This document shows positions 51,950-62,268 of a DNA stretch of 64,000 nucleotides, piece after piece; the stretch's first letter is position 1, and each line of letters opens with the position of its first letter. The translations under genes were made by a program, and so were the position numbers. The notes beneath the pieces were generated by a model that saw only the letters and a program-made list of their open reading frames with translations, searched no databases and was not told where the DNA came from. The stretch is from positions 274,575-338,574 of the forward strand of contig NW_014575559.1 of the NCBI RefSeq assembly GCF_000708205.1, given 5' to 3'. Source of the DNA: Mixia osmundae IAM 14324. Lineage: Eukaryota; Basidiomycota; Mixiomycetes; Mixiales; Mixiaceae.

Positions 51950-54264
51950 ATGTCAGCGGCACGGCCGGGAGGAGCTCCTCCGGCTGATGACTCGAACAAG
52001 ATCGTGCTCGAGTACCTCTACCGACGAGGTTACTACAAAGCAGAGCAAGCATTGCGAGCGGAAGCAGCAGGAGGCCGTGCAACAGACTTGGACGAGTTTG
52101 CCAAGCGCAATGCGGAAGGAAAACGTGGTCAGGGAGTCGACGAATGGCGCAAGAACGTCAGCCCGGCCGTCTGGGAGGAAGGAGTGACCGCCCTGAGAGA
52201 CTTCATCTACGGCTCGCTCGATTTTCACCGACCTGAGCTGTTACCCTTTCTGCTACCCATCTTTGTCCATGCCTACATCGACCTCGTCAGTGGAGGCCTC
52301 AGGGAAGCAGCAGACTCGCTGCTGAACAAGTGCGTCAGCTTTGCCTGCAAGGCCGACCTGGCCGCTGAGTGTTGAGCAGGTTCCTGCCAGAGTTCAGCGA
52401 GACGCATGCAGCACTCATGCGGATGCTTGCGTCGCTCAAGTCGGCTGCCAGCATCTCAGAGTCTGAAGAAGCGATGCGATGGCGGACAGATCGCTACCTC
52501 GTCACCGTCACCCAAAGAGCTTGGTCGCTGTTGCTCGGCTGGATGCAGGGCAACAGGATAAGTGCTACTGGAAGAGGCGCAGCAACAGATGGCAGTACCA
52601 CAGCCGCTTCTGCTTCGTCCAGTACGAATCTGCAAGATCAAGGCAGAGATAAAGTGCTCAGCATCGTCAACGAACGCATCAAACTTCGCATTGTCCCCAA
52701 CAATGCAGCCTCAAAAGCGGACCTCGCCAGCGGACTAGAGTCAGAAGTAAGGTTACAGAGTCAAAATCAGCATGATCTCAAGCTGGGCGCTGCGCCAAGC
52801 GACCCAAAGCTAGAGCGAGAAGTCAGGCGAATCGTCAAGCAGGAGGATGGCGTCACGATGGAAGGCATCACTTCTACCGCGCTCAGTGCGTCAACTTCGG
52901 CCGATAAGCCCGCTCAGACCGACGCCGATCCTCCGGTATCTGTCGTCATCAACGGCGTGGAATCGCCTGCAGCGAGTGATATGCCGCCTTACCCAGCTTC
53001 CTTCCGTCTCATCGACGTTCGCCGCGAAGTCGAAAAGGTCAGAGAAGCCCGCAAGCGGATCAAGCTCGGACCAAACGCATTCGAAACTAGCACAGTCACA
53101 AAGACAGGCTCTGCAGACCTCTCAAAACCAAGCGTCTGCCTCTTTACGCTTCACGACACGGCAGCGAGCTTGATCACCACCCAGATCTCAGAGGACTCTA
53201 CACTGCTCGCCGCTGGCTTTGCGGATAGCCACATCCGTCTATGGAACCTCAAGGGACAGCCCTTGAGAAGGCAACGAGATGACTTTGATCCTGAAAAGGT
53301 GGGCGACGTAGAGAAGATTAAGCGAATGCGTGAGAAAACAGATGTGACGACTCGAAAGCTCATTGGTCATAGTGGGCCGGTCTACGCCATCTCGTTCGAT
53401 CCCCTCGCCGGACCGGCCGGCCCTCCTCGATACATGCTGTCAAGCAGTCAAGACTCGACAGTGCGCATGTGGTCGCTCGACACCTATTCGTGCGTGGCAG
53501 TCTACAGAGGACATCGCGATCCGGTCTGGGATGTCGAATGGGGTCCCAAGGGCGTCTACTTTGCGAGCGCGAGCCGCGACAGGACAGCAAGACTCTGGGT
53601 TAGTGACCGCACAGCTGCAGTCCGCATGTTCGTCGGTCATCTGAGCGATGTTGATTGTGTCAAATTTCATCCCAATTCGCTATATCTGGCCACCGGATCT
53701 ACCGATCGGACTTGCCGACTCTGGGATGTACAAAGAGGGAACTGTCTTCGCGTGTTCCTCGGTCACCGCGGTGCTGTCACTACCCTCGCCTTCAGTCCCG
53801 ATGGTCAGCTGCTAGCGAGCGCTGCAGAAGATATGCAAATTATCCTCTGGGACATTGCTTCCGGCAAGCAGATCAAGAGCTTTTCCGGTCATGCGACGCG
53901 CATTAATTCGCTTTCCTTCAGCAATGAGTCGACGCTGCTAGTCAGTGGCGGCTCAGACTGTTCCGTCAAAATTTGGAACGTCACCGTCGGCTCGAGCGAG
54001 AACCGTGCGGAAGGCTACATGGACGGTCTCGCACTCGAGGGCGGCACGCTCAACAGTGCACTGACTCGCGCGAAAGGACCCGCTGCAGCCGTACCTGAGC
54101 AGTGAGTTCCTTCACCTCGCCACTTGAGGCGCTGATCCCTTCTTGCCAGGCCTGATCTGGTGTGCAACTTTATCACCAAGCAAACGCGAGTGCTCGACGT
54201 CCGCTTCACGCCGAGGAATCTCTGCCTCGCCACCGGCGCTGCACAAAGCTCGGAGCAGCTGTAG
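51950..54264 (+). CDS. TAF5: TFIID/SAGA subunit TAF5
   Basis: Exons 51950-52329, 52380-54101 and 54150-54264, 738 aa. Order: LisH (IVLEYLYRRGYYKAEQALRA, about 18-45), the TAF5 NTD2 helical domain (ALRDFIYGSLDFHRPELLPF, then NKFLPEFSETHAALMRM across the first intron), a variable linker, and a WD40 propeller from about 385. WD repeats are clear: LIGHSGPVYAISFDPLAG, YRGHRDPVWDVEWGPKGVYF, FVGHLSDVDCVKFHPNSLYL, FLGHRGAVTTLAFSPDGQLL and FSGHATRINSLSFSNESTLL. The last exon supplies the final blade (VLDVRFTPRNLCLATGA). It scaffolds TFIID/SAGA assembly in the nucleus. The stop lies 14 bp from that of the opposite-strand methyltransferase. Confidence 0.95.
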
Positions 54265-54278
54265 ATACTCTAATGCAT

Positions 54279-55216
54279 CTACCTCGCCTTACGAGCGAAT
54301 AAGGTGATGCCAGGCCATACGATCTCGAACGTCTCCGGCGATGCAGGCAACAGGGTTTGGAGCTCACGAGCTACCTGATCTACGACATCGCCTCCGTGTG
54401 CCTCGTCATAGTTGTGTGCGGCAGACCATGTCCTGAGATAGCCGGTCAATTGATCGATTGTCCAGTCTAGCTTGAATGCAATGGGATGGTGAGTAGTCGG
54501 CGGAGGGGCTGCAACATCGCTCAATGTTGCAGTGATATTGCCTCGGTCGAATTTGCGTCTTTCAAAGCTGCTCTTATCCCAGCCTTGTGTACCGGGAAAC
54601 GCAATTTCGTCAAGCAGATTCTCGGCAATGTCGCGGCCGGGCTGTTGCCAATGAGGCGCAAGTGTAACGTGCGAGTGCCTTCCGATGATACGACTGACTT
54701 CTGGATGCGTTGGCACTTCGCACTCGCCGTAATTGAGGTATGCCACCAGGCCACCTGGTTTGAGCACCCGCAGAAGCTCAGGCCAGACCTTTGAGTGATC
54801 AAACCAATGTGCAGCTTGACTTGCCGTCAAAAGATCTACTGAGCTATCTGCAAGACATTCGAGTCGCTCCGCTGAGCTTTGACGGTAGCTTATTCGAGGT
54901 GCTGGCGGGTCGGCTTGCATCCCTCGCGAGAGCATCTTTGCCGAGGGGTCTAAACCGTAAACATGTTCGAATGCATTAGTCGACGCTAGCTGTGCAGTGA
55001 GCTGGCCAGGACCGCAGCCAAGATCAACGGCTGTTCTGCCACTCTTGGTACTGGGTGTAAAGTGGCCATAGTCGAGGATCTGCTTTACGAGCTCCTTTGA
55101 GTATCTCCTGCCGGGTGCGCTTCAGATCATCGCGGCGGACGCGCAAGAAGCCTGGCATACGGTCTGCACGCGAGATATGCCGCCGAATCGAACGCAGCTT
55201 TAGCGAAGGAAGTCAT
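54279..55216 (-). CDS. Class I SAM-dependent methyltransferase
   Basis: Minus-strand exons 55216-55161 and 55107-54279; 294 aa. It belongs to the fungal Crg1/trans-aconitate-methyltransferase-like group: AFDSAAYLACRPRYSKELVK (Y..RP.Y pattern, the intron falls inside CC^G), motif I VDLGCGPGQLTAQLA, YGLDPSAKM, DLLTASQAAHWFDH and LRVLKPGGLVAYLNYG. Length and motifs are complete, so it should be active on a small molecule. The substrate is not evident. The start is the ATG beginning MTSFAKAAFD. Tail-to-tail with TAF5 (14 bp). Confidence 0.9.
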
Positions 55217-55635
55217 GTTTGTGTTCGAGTCACCGTTGCAGTGGTTGATACTCAGCTTTGTTTAATTAGGCTATATATACTGTGCTAGACTGATTCCCGT
55301 ATCTACTTTCATAGTACGAGAGAAGCATGGCATCCCGTCAGATCTGCCCAATTAAGCCTCGTAACGCCCAGTCAGTAATGCGGTGGGGGACCACGCGTGA
55401 ATCCTGCGGTAAAGTAGATTTTTGCTCCTTCTCAGAGCTGCCCTGAAGCTATCCCTTTTGCTGCAGGTGGTTCACTGAGTTGCAGACAGCACGAATTGAA
55501 CTTTTGACGCGATCCTCCAAGGACACGTCCAAAGAAATCCTCGCGGTTGCCTACGCGGCACAAACTCTCTCGCTTACTGCCCAACTCAGGGGTAGTCTGA
55601 TGATGTGCGTAGAGATGCATTACAGATCGTGTCGT
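55217..55635. other. 419-bp intergenic region
   Basis: It lies between the methyltransferase start and the stop of the TMEM135-like gene, both on the minus strand. No gene seen. It is more AT-rich than most of the window around 55260-55330, presumably promoter. Confidence 0.5.
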
Positions 55636-57455
55636 TCACTGGGAGCCCTCATCGGACTCGCCTTCTTCAGTCTCTTCCGGCTGAGGCTTGCTTGCTGCTT
55701 TGCTTGGGCCGATGATCTGTGTCAGTAGAGACTGTATCAGACCGGAGCGGATGCTCTTGGGCTTGACTTCGAAAAGGGCCATGAGAAGCGCAGTCGACAA
55801 GGCAAAGTAAATCGCTTCGCCGTTTGGAATTGGTTTGACTCGCCTGCGTTTGACTGCAATCTGCCACGCGGACTGGATTGACAATCGGGCAGTATAGATT
55901 GCGAGATCGGTCGCACGATTGCGTTGGAAAAGTACGAACAATCTGCGCATACGTCAGCGATTCCAAGTGAAAGATTCTATGAGACTGACCCGGCCAAAAA
56001 GCCTTGCAAATACCAACGCTCTTTTGGTAAAGTACGGGGCGATAGATACTTGCCAAAGAGATCGATTGAAGCCCAGGCAGAGCCTATCGCGCCTGACAGG
56101 AAGATGCTGCCGCCGAGCGTGGAGGTGACAAAGCTGTAGACTGCATTCTCCGGGCTGATCGCCCTGTCAGCTCGAGTCTTGCGACGGACACAGGGAGACA
56201 CACTCTCGAAGGACTTTCTTGTAGCGCAAGAGCATGCCCAGACCGCTGAGGATGCTCATGAAGCGTAGGCTGGGCGGTAATTCGGCAGACATGTGAGCTG
56301 CACGCGTGTCAGCTACAGCTACACAAGAGATGCCCACTGGCAAACCTTTGAAAGTCTCCCATCCACTAGGCTCGGCAGGATGCAATATCGCACTGACCAG
56401 ACGTGTATGGCCGGGGTGAGCGAGCATGTCCAGTATTGGCTTGACTGTATCGAATCGGCCATCAGCCGGTAGCATGCTCTTGCCTGCTTCCGGATGCAGC
56501 AGGGGACTATCGAAAGCGGGGTACGGTTTCTTGTCGCTGGCAATCTTGGCGATCGTGTTGACAGTCTCTCGAGGCGTTGGCCAGCTGGCAGCGGGTGGCA
56601 AAAAGGCCGGTTTGCTCGGAATGTACACCTTGCTATGACCGAGTATAAAGTCAGAGTAGGCCTTGGGGAAGCAGTCGGGATGGAAGACAAAGGCATGCAG
56701 GAGTTGGGCATTGCAGAGTGCAAAGAGGATGTGTCCACCCCATAGCAATCGTCGCTCGCGTAGAGTCGCAGGAAGCCATTCGGATTGGATCATGCCATCA
56801 TAGGCAGCCTGAATCGATCTCGTCAAAGCGTAGAGTACCACCGTGATGCGCCGTTGTCCTGACGCGTCGAGCAGAATGGTTGGTCCAGCAAGGAGGCCGG
56901 CCAGCGCAGGCGGCAGATATGGCGAGGAAAGCAGTCTAAGCATACCGCGCGAATAGAGACTGCGCTTCGTCGTTCGCCTCTCTGAGTCTCGGGACACACT
57001 CGCTCCTCTCATTCGTGGATATCTTCGAGCGACGAGCTTCGGTAGCGCAACGAGCAAGTAGCGCAACGACAAGCGATAGACCGCGCTGTATGACGCGACA
57101 AAGAGCGCCAGACGCATGGCTGACGCTGGCTTGAAGGTCGGCCATCTGCGCTTCAATGCAATGGTCAGAGCATTCTCTGTCACGCTCGTAGCTGCAAAGA
57201 CGAATGCGAATATGCGAAGTGTCCGCCTCGAGACAGCCGGCAATACTCGTGCAAGCGCATAGTCGTCGTCCGTCTTGAAGGGAACCTCGTCGTGCTCTGT
57301 TGGCCTGGGGTCTTGCGTCAGCGTAGAATTAAGCGGGAATTCAGACTGCGTACTCTGACGAGAGAGACTTGAGTAAGGTCGGCTGGTGGCCACGTGCAGC
57401 GATGAAGTGAGTGAGCTGCTGGGCCTCACCGGGTGTCACTGTCTGGGCCAGGCAT
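55636..57455 (-). CDS. TMEM135-like membrane protein
   Basis: Minus-strand exons 57455-57430 (26 nt), 57382-56346, 56297-56204, 56163-55990 and 55942-55636; 545 aa. Tmem135/Pmp52 homologues act in peroxisomal or mitochondrial dynamics and lipid handling. Typical blocks: SRGMLRLLSSPYLPPALAGL followed by LAGPTILLDASGQRRIT, SFVTSTLGGSIFLSGAIGSA and AIYFALSTALLMALFEVKP, with a CxxxH-type segment (FVFHPDCFPKAYSDFILGHS). The tail is acidic. The main exon has no ATG near its 5' end; a 26-nt first exon (MPGPDSDT) with a 47-nt GTGAGG intron supplies it, so the extreme N terminus is less sure. The 48-nt intron 56298-56345 has no in-frame stop, so a retained form would add 16 residues. Confidence 0.82.
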
Positions 57456-57558
57456 CAGCGTAGGCTCATCAGCCGGGCGTATCAGAGCACGGACAGATAT
57501 AGTCGAGTGGTTTGACCATCCCTGCAGCCAATCAGGCACAGCAGCGAGGCTGGGCGGC

Positions 57559-57577
57559 GACGACGACGACGACGACG
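57559..57577. repeat. Short (GAC)n microsatellite in a divergent promoter
   Basis: About six perfect GAC/CGA units lie in the 182-bp gap between the TMEM135-like and TBC genes. It is non-coding on present models. It could vary in length between strains. Confidence 0.7.
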
Positions 57578-57637
57578 CGTGAACGAGCACCGACTCGTCG
57601 GGCTTTGGCCAGGAAGTCCAGGCCGGGCGAGCAGTAG

Positions 57638-59770
57638 ATGAGCAGGAGGGATGACATCCCTTCCATCTGCGTCACCGTCGAGAGCGCCATCGATGCGCAC
57701 GGACAGCTCAGTCGAGTGAGAAAGCCAAGCGACTTGTATGCACCCGCAAGCCAATCTGAAGCACATTCGACGCCATTGAACAGCCCTACGACCCACTCGG
57801 ACAGCTCGAGTCTCGTCCATCTCTACCTGAGAGAGCGGAGCACAACGCCCAATGGCGGTCGTGCGTCCCCGCTGTCCAGTCCTTCAGAGGCCGAAAATGT
57901 CAGGGCAACTTATGCCCTGCTATCGAAGACTGGCGTGCCTGGTGACGGCTTCAATCCTGGCATCGAGCTCACGAGAGAGCGGAGAGGTGTCAGCTATAAT
58001 GCTCGACTGGCGAGCTCAATGCTCGACCGATCCTCGCTGCCGCAAAGTGCGCGCAGCCCATCTCCCAACTCCGGTACAGGCCAACTTCGTCAGCTCATAC
58101 AGGAAGAAGGCGAGTCAGCCGCCGAGAATGGGAACGCATCCGCAGCTCCAGTGCCAAAGGATGCGGACGCGACGGGCATCGCGCCAGAGGAACTCAAGTT
58201 TCTTCAGAACGCAGATCGATTCGGTTTCTTCTCGCCCGCGTACAGTCTAGCTGCCTCACATTTGCGCGTCGCTTGCCTGCCTCCCAAACCGTTCGAAACC
58301 TTGCCGCATTCGAATGCGCTGCGTAGCAAGCTGCCTCGACGGTCTGTCAGAGCTGCCGACGGTCCTGTGCCTTCCTCACCCGTCATGTCCTCTCATGAGG
58401 ATCAGCCCCCGCGCTCATCGCTGCAGGACAAAGAAGGTTTTGCCACCGTACCTCCGGCGGGTGGCTTGTCAGATCTGAACCGGTCTCAAGGCGCATCTAC
58501 GCCCCGCTCGCGATTGCGTTCTGCTCCCGGCGGCATGCCCACAATCTCGAGGTCGGATTCGCAGAAGATTGCAAGTAGGGAAGCTGCTCGAGCGACGAAA
58601 TGGCTGGCCATGCTCGAGCCTGCCGAAAAGGATGAGGGTGGCAATGTCATACGATGGAAGCTGAAGGCGCCATTTGCTGTCAACGGCAAAGACCATGCAC
58701 GCTTTGTCAGGCGTGTGTACAAAGGCATACCGGATCGATGGCGGGCTGCTGTCTGGGGCTATCTCACCGACAGCTTCGCCGAGCGTTCGCTCGATACTGG
58801 CAGAAGACCTCGACAAGTCGAAAGCTTACCAGATCTCCAGAAGACGTTCTTTGTGAGGCTCATTGCTTTGCAGATGCCGTTAGTCTGACTTGCTCGGGCA
58901 GAATCTGATCGATGTCGAGTCTGAGCTTGATGTTCAGATAGACTTGGATGTGCCACGGACCATTTCCGGACACCTCCTCTTCCACACTCGTTATGGCAGA
59001 GGGTCCGTCGCAGCTTTTGTCAGACTATGATCTCGGCTGATCAGAGCTATCTATGACAGGCAAAGAGCGCTGTTCCACGTGCTACACTGCTTTGCATTAC
59101 ATCGACCAGAGACGAGCTATTGTCAAGGCATGGGGCCCATTGCGGCGACCCTCCTCTGCTACTTCGAGCCCGAAAGAGCTTTTGCAGAGCTTGTCAGGCT
59201 GCACGATTCGTACGGTCTCGACGATCTGTACTCGCCCGGATTCGTTGGCTTGTCGGAAAGCTTTTACTTGCAGGAGAAGCTTGTGAAGTTATGGATGCCA
59301 GAAGTGGCAAGGATTTGCGTAAGCCATTCATCCTTGGCTGCCCATTCGCGTCTGACGAGGCAGACAGGACGCACAAAATGTTACGCCTTCGTCGTATGCC
59401 ACCAAATGGTACATCACCCTGTTTTCCAACTCGATCGCATTCAGCACGCAAGTACGCATCTGGGACGCCATGACGCTTCACGGTCTCGATGTCCTCGTGC
59501 TCTTATCAGTCGCGATCATCTGGTCCCTGCGAGGTGGGGTCTGTCTTGCTAGATAACCGGCAGGGGCTCACGGGCAGTATCACAGATCGGATCGTGCATC
59601 CCCAAGCCAATTTCGAGACCATACTCTCTGGCTTGAGCTCATTCTTCATTGTGGAAGACGAGAACGCGTTACTTAGATGGATTCGCAAGGCATTGACGCA
59701 GCCGAGATTACGACAACAACTCCACCAGTGGAGACTAGATTTCCGCAACCAGTCCCAAGACGCAGCATAG
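57638..59770 (+). CDS. TBC-domain Rab GTPase-activating protein
   Basis: Exons 57638-58852, 58902-59002, 59060-59318, 59368-59533 and 59586-59770, 641 aa. The N-terminal 320 residues are disordered. The TBC domain starts near DHARFVRRVYKGIPDRWRAA VWGYL. It has both catalytic fingers: Arg in QIDLDVPRTISGHLLFHTRY and Gln in TSYCQGMGPIAA. It continues through MPEVARICDAQNVTPSSYAT KWYITLFSNSIAF and RIWDAMTLHGLDVL to NFETILSGLSSFF. With Arg and Gln fingers present, an active GAP for a Rab in membrane traffic is expected; which Rab is unknown. All four intron junctions restore TBC blocks. The last acceptor (ATCACAG at 59585) was chosen over a nearer CAG because only it keeps phase. Confidence 0.92.
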
Positions 59771-59920
59771 CATCAGTAGCCCTGTAGCATGTAATTTAAT
59801 CCTTGGACATTGCAGCGAATGCCTGTGGCGACTTTTGTCGATCTTGTCGCGTGCTTGAGCGCTCGAGCTTGGAGCTTGGCCTGATTGTCGACTGTACAAA
59901 GATCTCTAGATCCGTCAACG

Positions 59921-62206
59921 ATGCAAGCCGAAGAGAGGCAGCCATACTGGCAGCTGCGGCCCGGCACTGCAGCGATCAAGGAAGAATACTTGCTCGTTGA
60001 CCCGTATGCGTTCAAGGCGCTCGAAAGCAAGCGAGCTAATGACGACGATGCTGCCGAGCGAAAGACTAATTATGCGACTCAGCATGCACAAACGAGCAAA
60101 GACACAAGAGCGACACCCGGTCAGAATGGAAGCCCAGCTGGTCCCTCGGTCGATGCAGTCTCTGCGCTCGAGACAGTGGCGCCGCTTGCAAGGGGTGGCT
60201 CTACAAATGATCATCCTCCTCCTCGCTTAGACGATCGAAACAACCCGCACAAGCGGCCCCGCTTGAGCAAGGCAGAGCTGAAGCGCCAACTCAAAGCAGA
60301 GCGAATCGCTCAAGGGGATACTGCAAACGTGAACCGGTCTCGTCGTTTTGCAAAGACAGGAGATGCTATCGAGCTTTGCTTCGCTGTCTCGCGAGGACAC
60401 AAATGCGAGAAAGGCGACTCTTGTCGCTATTCACACGATCTGAAAGGCTATCTTGACGCAAAGGAAGCGGACCTCAGCACGCTCGACTCGTCTCATGGCC
60501 CGACAATCACATCCTGTCCGAGCTATGAAGCACTCGGCTACTGTATTGCGGGCCTGAAGTGTCGTTGGCTGAGTACGCACACAGATCAATCTGGCGACGG
60601 CGAAGGCTTCCAGGGCCTTGGATTCACGATCAAACAGGACGACGCCAAGATTCGCGCTGCGCTGTCAGAGGCTTTCCCGAACATCGACCTGCCTGACGTG
60701 ATCGGGCAGAAGGAGCTAGATCTCCTGACTGCATGCAAGGGCGAGCGCAATGTTGTATCGACCGAGCTTCAGCGAGATATCAAGCAGGGGAAGATGGAGC
60801 TTCCGCAATCTGACGCCTACCTGACCAGTATCGGTGCCGAGACACAGGCCATGCGTATGGCTCCGAAGCCTCACAAGGGCAAGGGAACGCAGCAAGATTC
60901 GCCGGCGATGACACCACACTCAGAATCGGTTGTCGAGATACATCCAGATGCTGATACGCCTGACGTACCGAGCCGACCAGCAGAGAAGAAGCGTCTTGAT
61001 TACCGCGATCAATTCTATCTCGCACCCCTCACGACCGTCGGAAATCTACCCTTCCGTCGATTATGCGGCACGTACGGCTCAGACATCCATTGTGGCGAAA
61101 TGGGGCTAGCATATGACTACTTGACTGGGAATGCGACCGAGTGGACATTAGTCAGGCGTCATCCGTCCGAGCGCAAATTCGGCATCCAGATAGCAGGCAA
61201 CAAGCCGAATGTCCTCGTATCTGCCGCAGAAGTCCTTGCAAAGACCTGTCCGTCTCTCGACTTTGTGGATGTCAATTGCGGCTGCCCGATCGACCTTGTC
61301 TTCAACCGCGGTGCCGGCTCGGCGCTGCTTGAAAAAGCGGGTCAGCTTGGCAAAAGCCTGATCGGAATGAACAGAGTACTGGGCGATATACCGGTGACGA
61401 TCAAGTTGAGGACTGGCATCAAGGAGAACAACCTCGTTGCACACAAGCTCGTCAGACGAGCTCAGAACGAATGGGGCGTAGGCGCAGTGACCATTCACGG
61501 TCGAACGAGACATCAGAGGTACAGCAAGCTTGCAAATTATGACTACATCAAGCGATGCGTCGATGCGCTCCGTGAAGCCAGTCGAGATGAAGATTTGCCT
61601 GTCATCCCCATCTTGGGCAATGGCGATGTGTACGACCATCGAACGTACTATGAAAATCTCGAGCAGACGGGCGTCGACAGCATTATGGTCGCTCGAGGCG
61701 CTCTCATCAAGCCTTGGATCTTCACAGAGCTTCGAGAGCGTCGCGATTGGGACATCAGCTCTCGCGAGCGTCTCGATGGCATCCGTCAATTGACGGAATT
61801 TGGCCTAGAGCATTGGGGTCAGTCGGACTTTGCGAGCAATTCCAGTGGCTGATCAGGCGGCTTACAATGCAGGCTCGGACACACAAGGTGTCAACAAAAC
61901 TCGTCGATTTGTCTGCGAGAGTCTTTCTTTCCAGTCCCGTTACATTCCTGTCGGCTTGCTGGAAGTCTTGCCGCCCAAAATGACGGATCGAGCTGTCGCC
62001 TATCGCGGACGCGACGACCTCGAGGTGAGGCTTCCGCAGGACGATCGCGACAATGCTGATAAATCTCGCAGACATTGCTTTCGAGCGACTCTGCTGCAGA
62101 CTGGGTCAGAATAACAGAGATGTTCCTCGGAAAGGCTAGCGAGTCTTGGTCTTACACGCCCAAGCACAAAGCTAACGCGTACGATTCGAACGACGCGCAA
62201 GGCTGA
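59921..62206 (+). CDS. DUS3: tRNA-dihydrouridine(47) synthase [NAD(P)+]
   Basis: Exons 59921-61817, 61873-62024 and 62072-62206, 727 aa. It reduces U47 of the tRNA variable loop (and some mRNA uridines) with FMN and NADPH. Two N-terminal CCCH fingers are seen: [21 protein letters not shown] and [23 protein letters not shown] (about residues 153-225). The catalytic TIM barrel starts at about 365: [30 protein letters not shown], the catalytic Cys in [37 protein letters not shown] and [10 protein letters not shown]. The first in-frame ATG at 59921 is preceded only by TTG-open sequence. The C terminus ends in a polar tail. Convergent with the arrestin-like gene (62 bp). Confidence 0.95.
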
Positions 62207-62268
62207 AAGAGTGTCAAGTAGGTGCAAGTACATCAACAATGCAGACATCCTTCATAGAAACGATTTCG

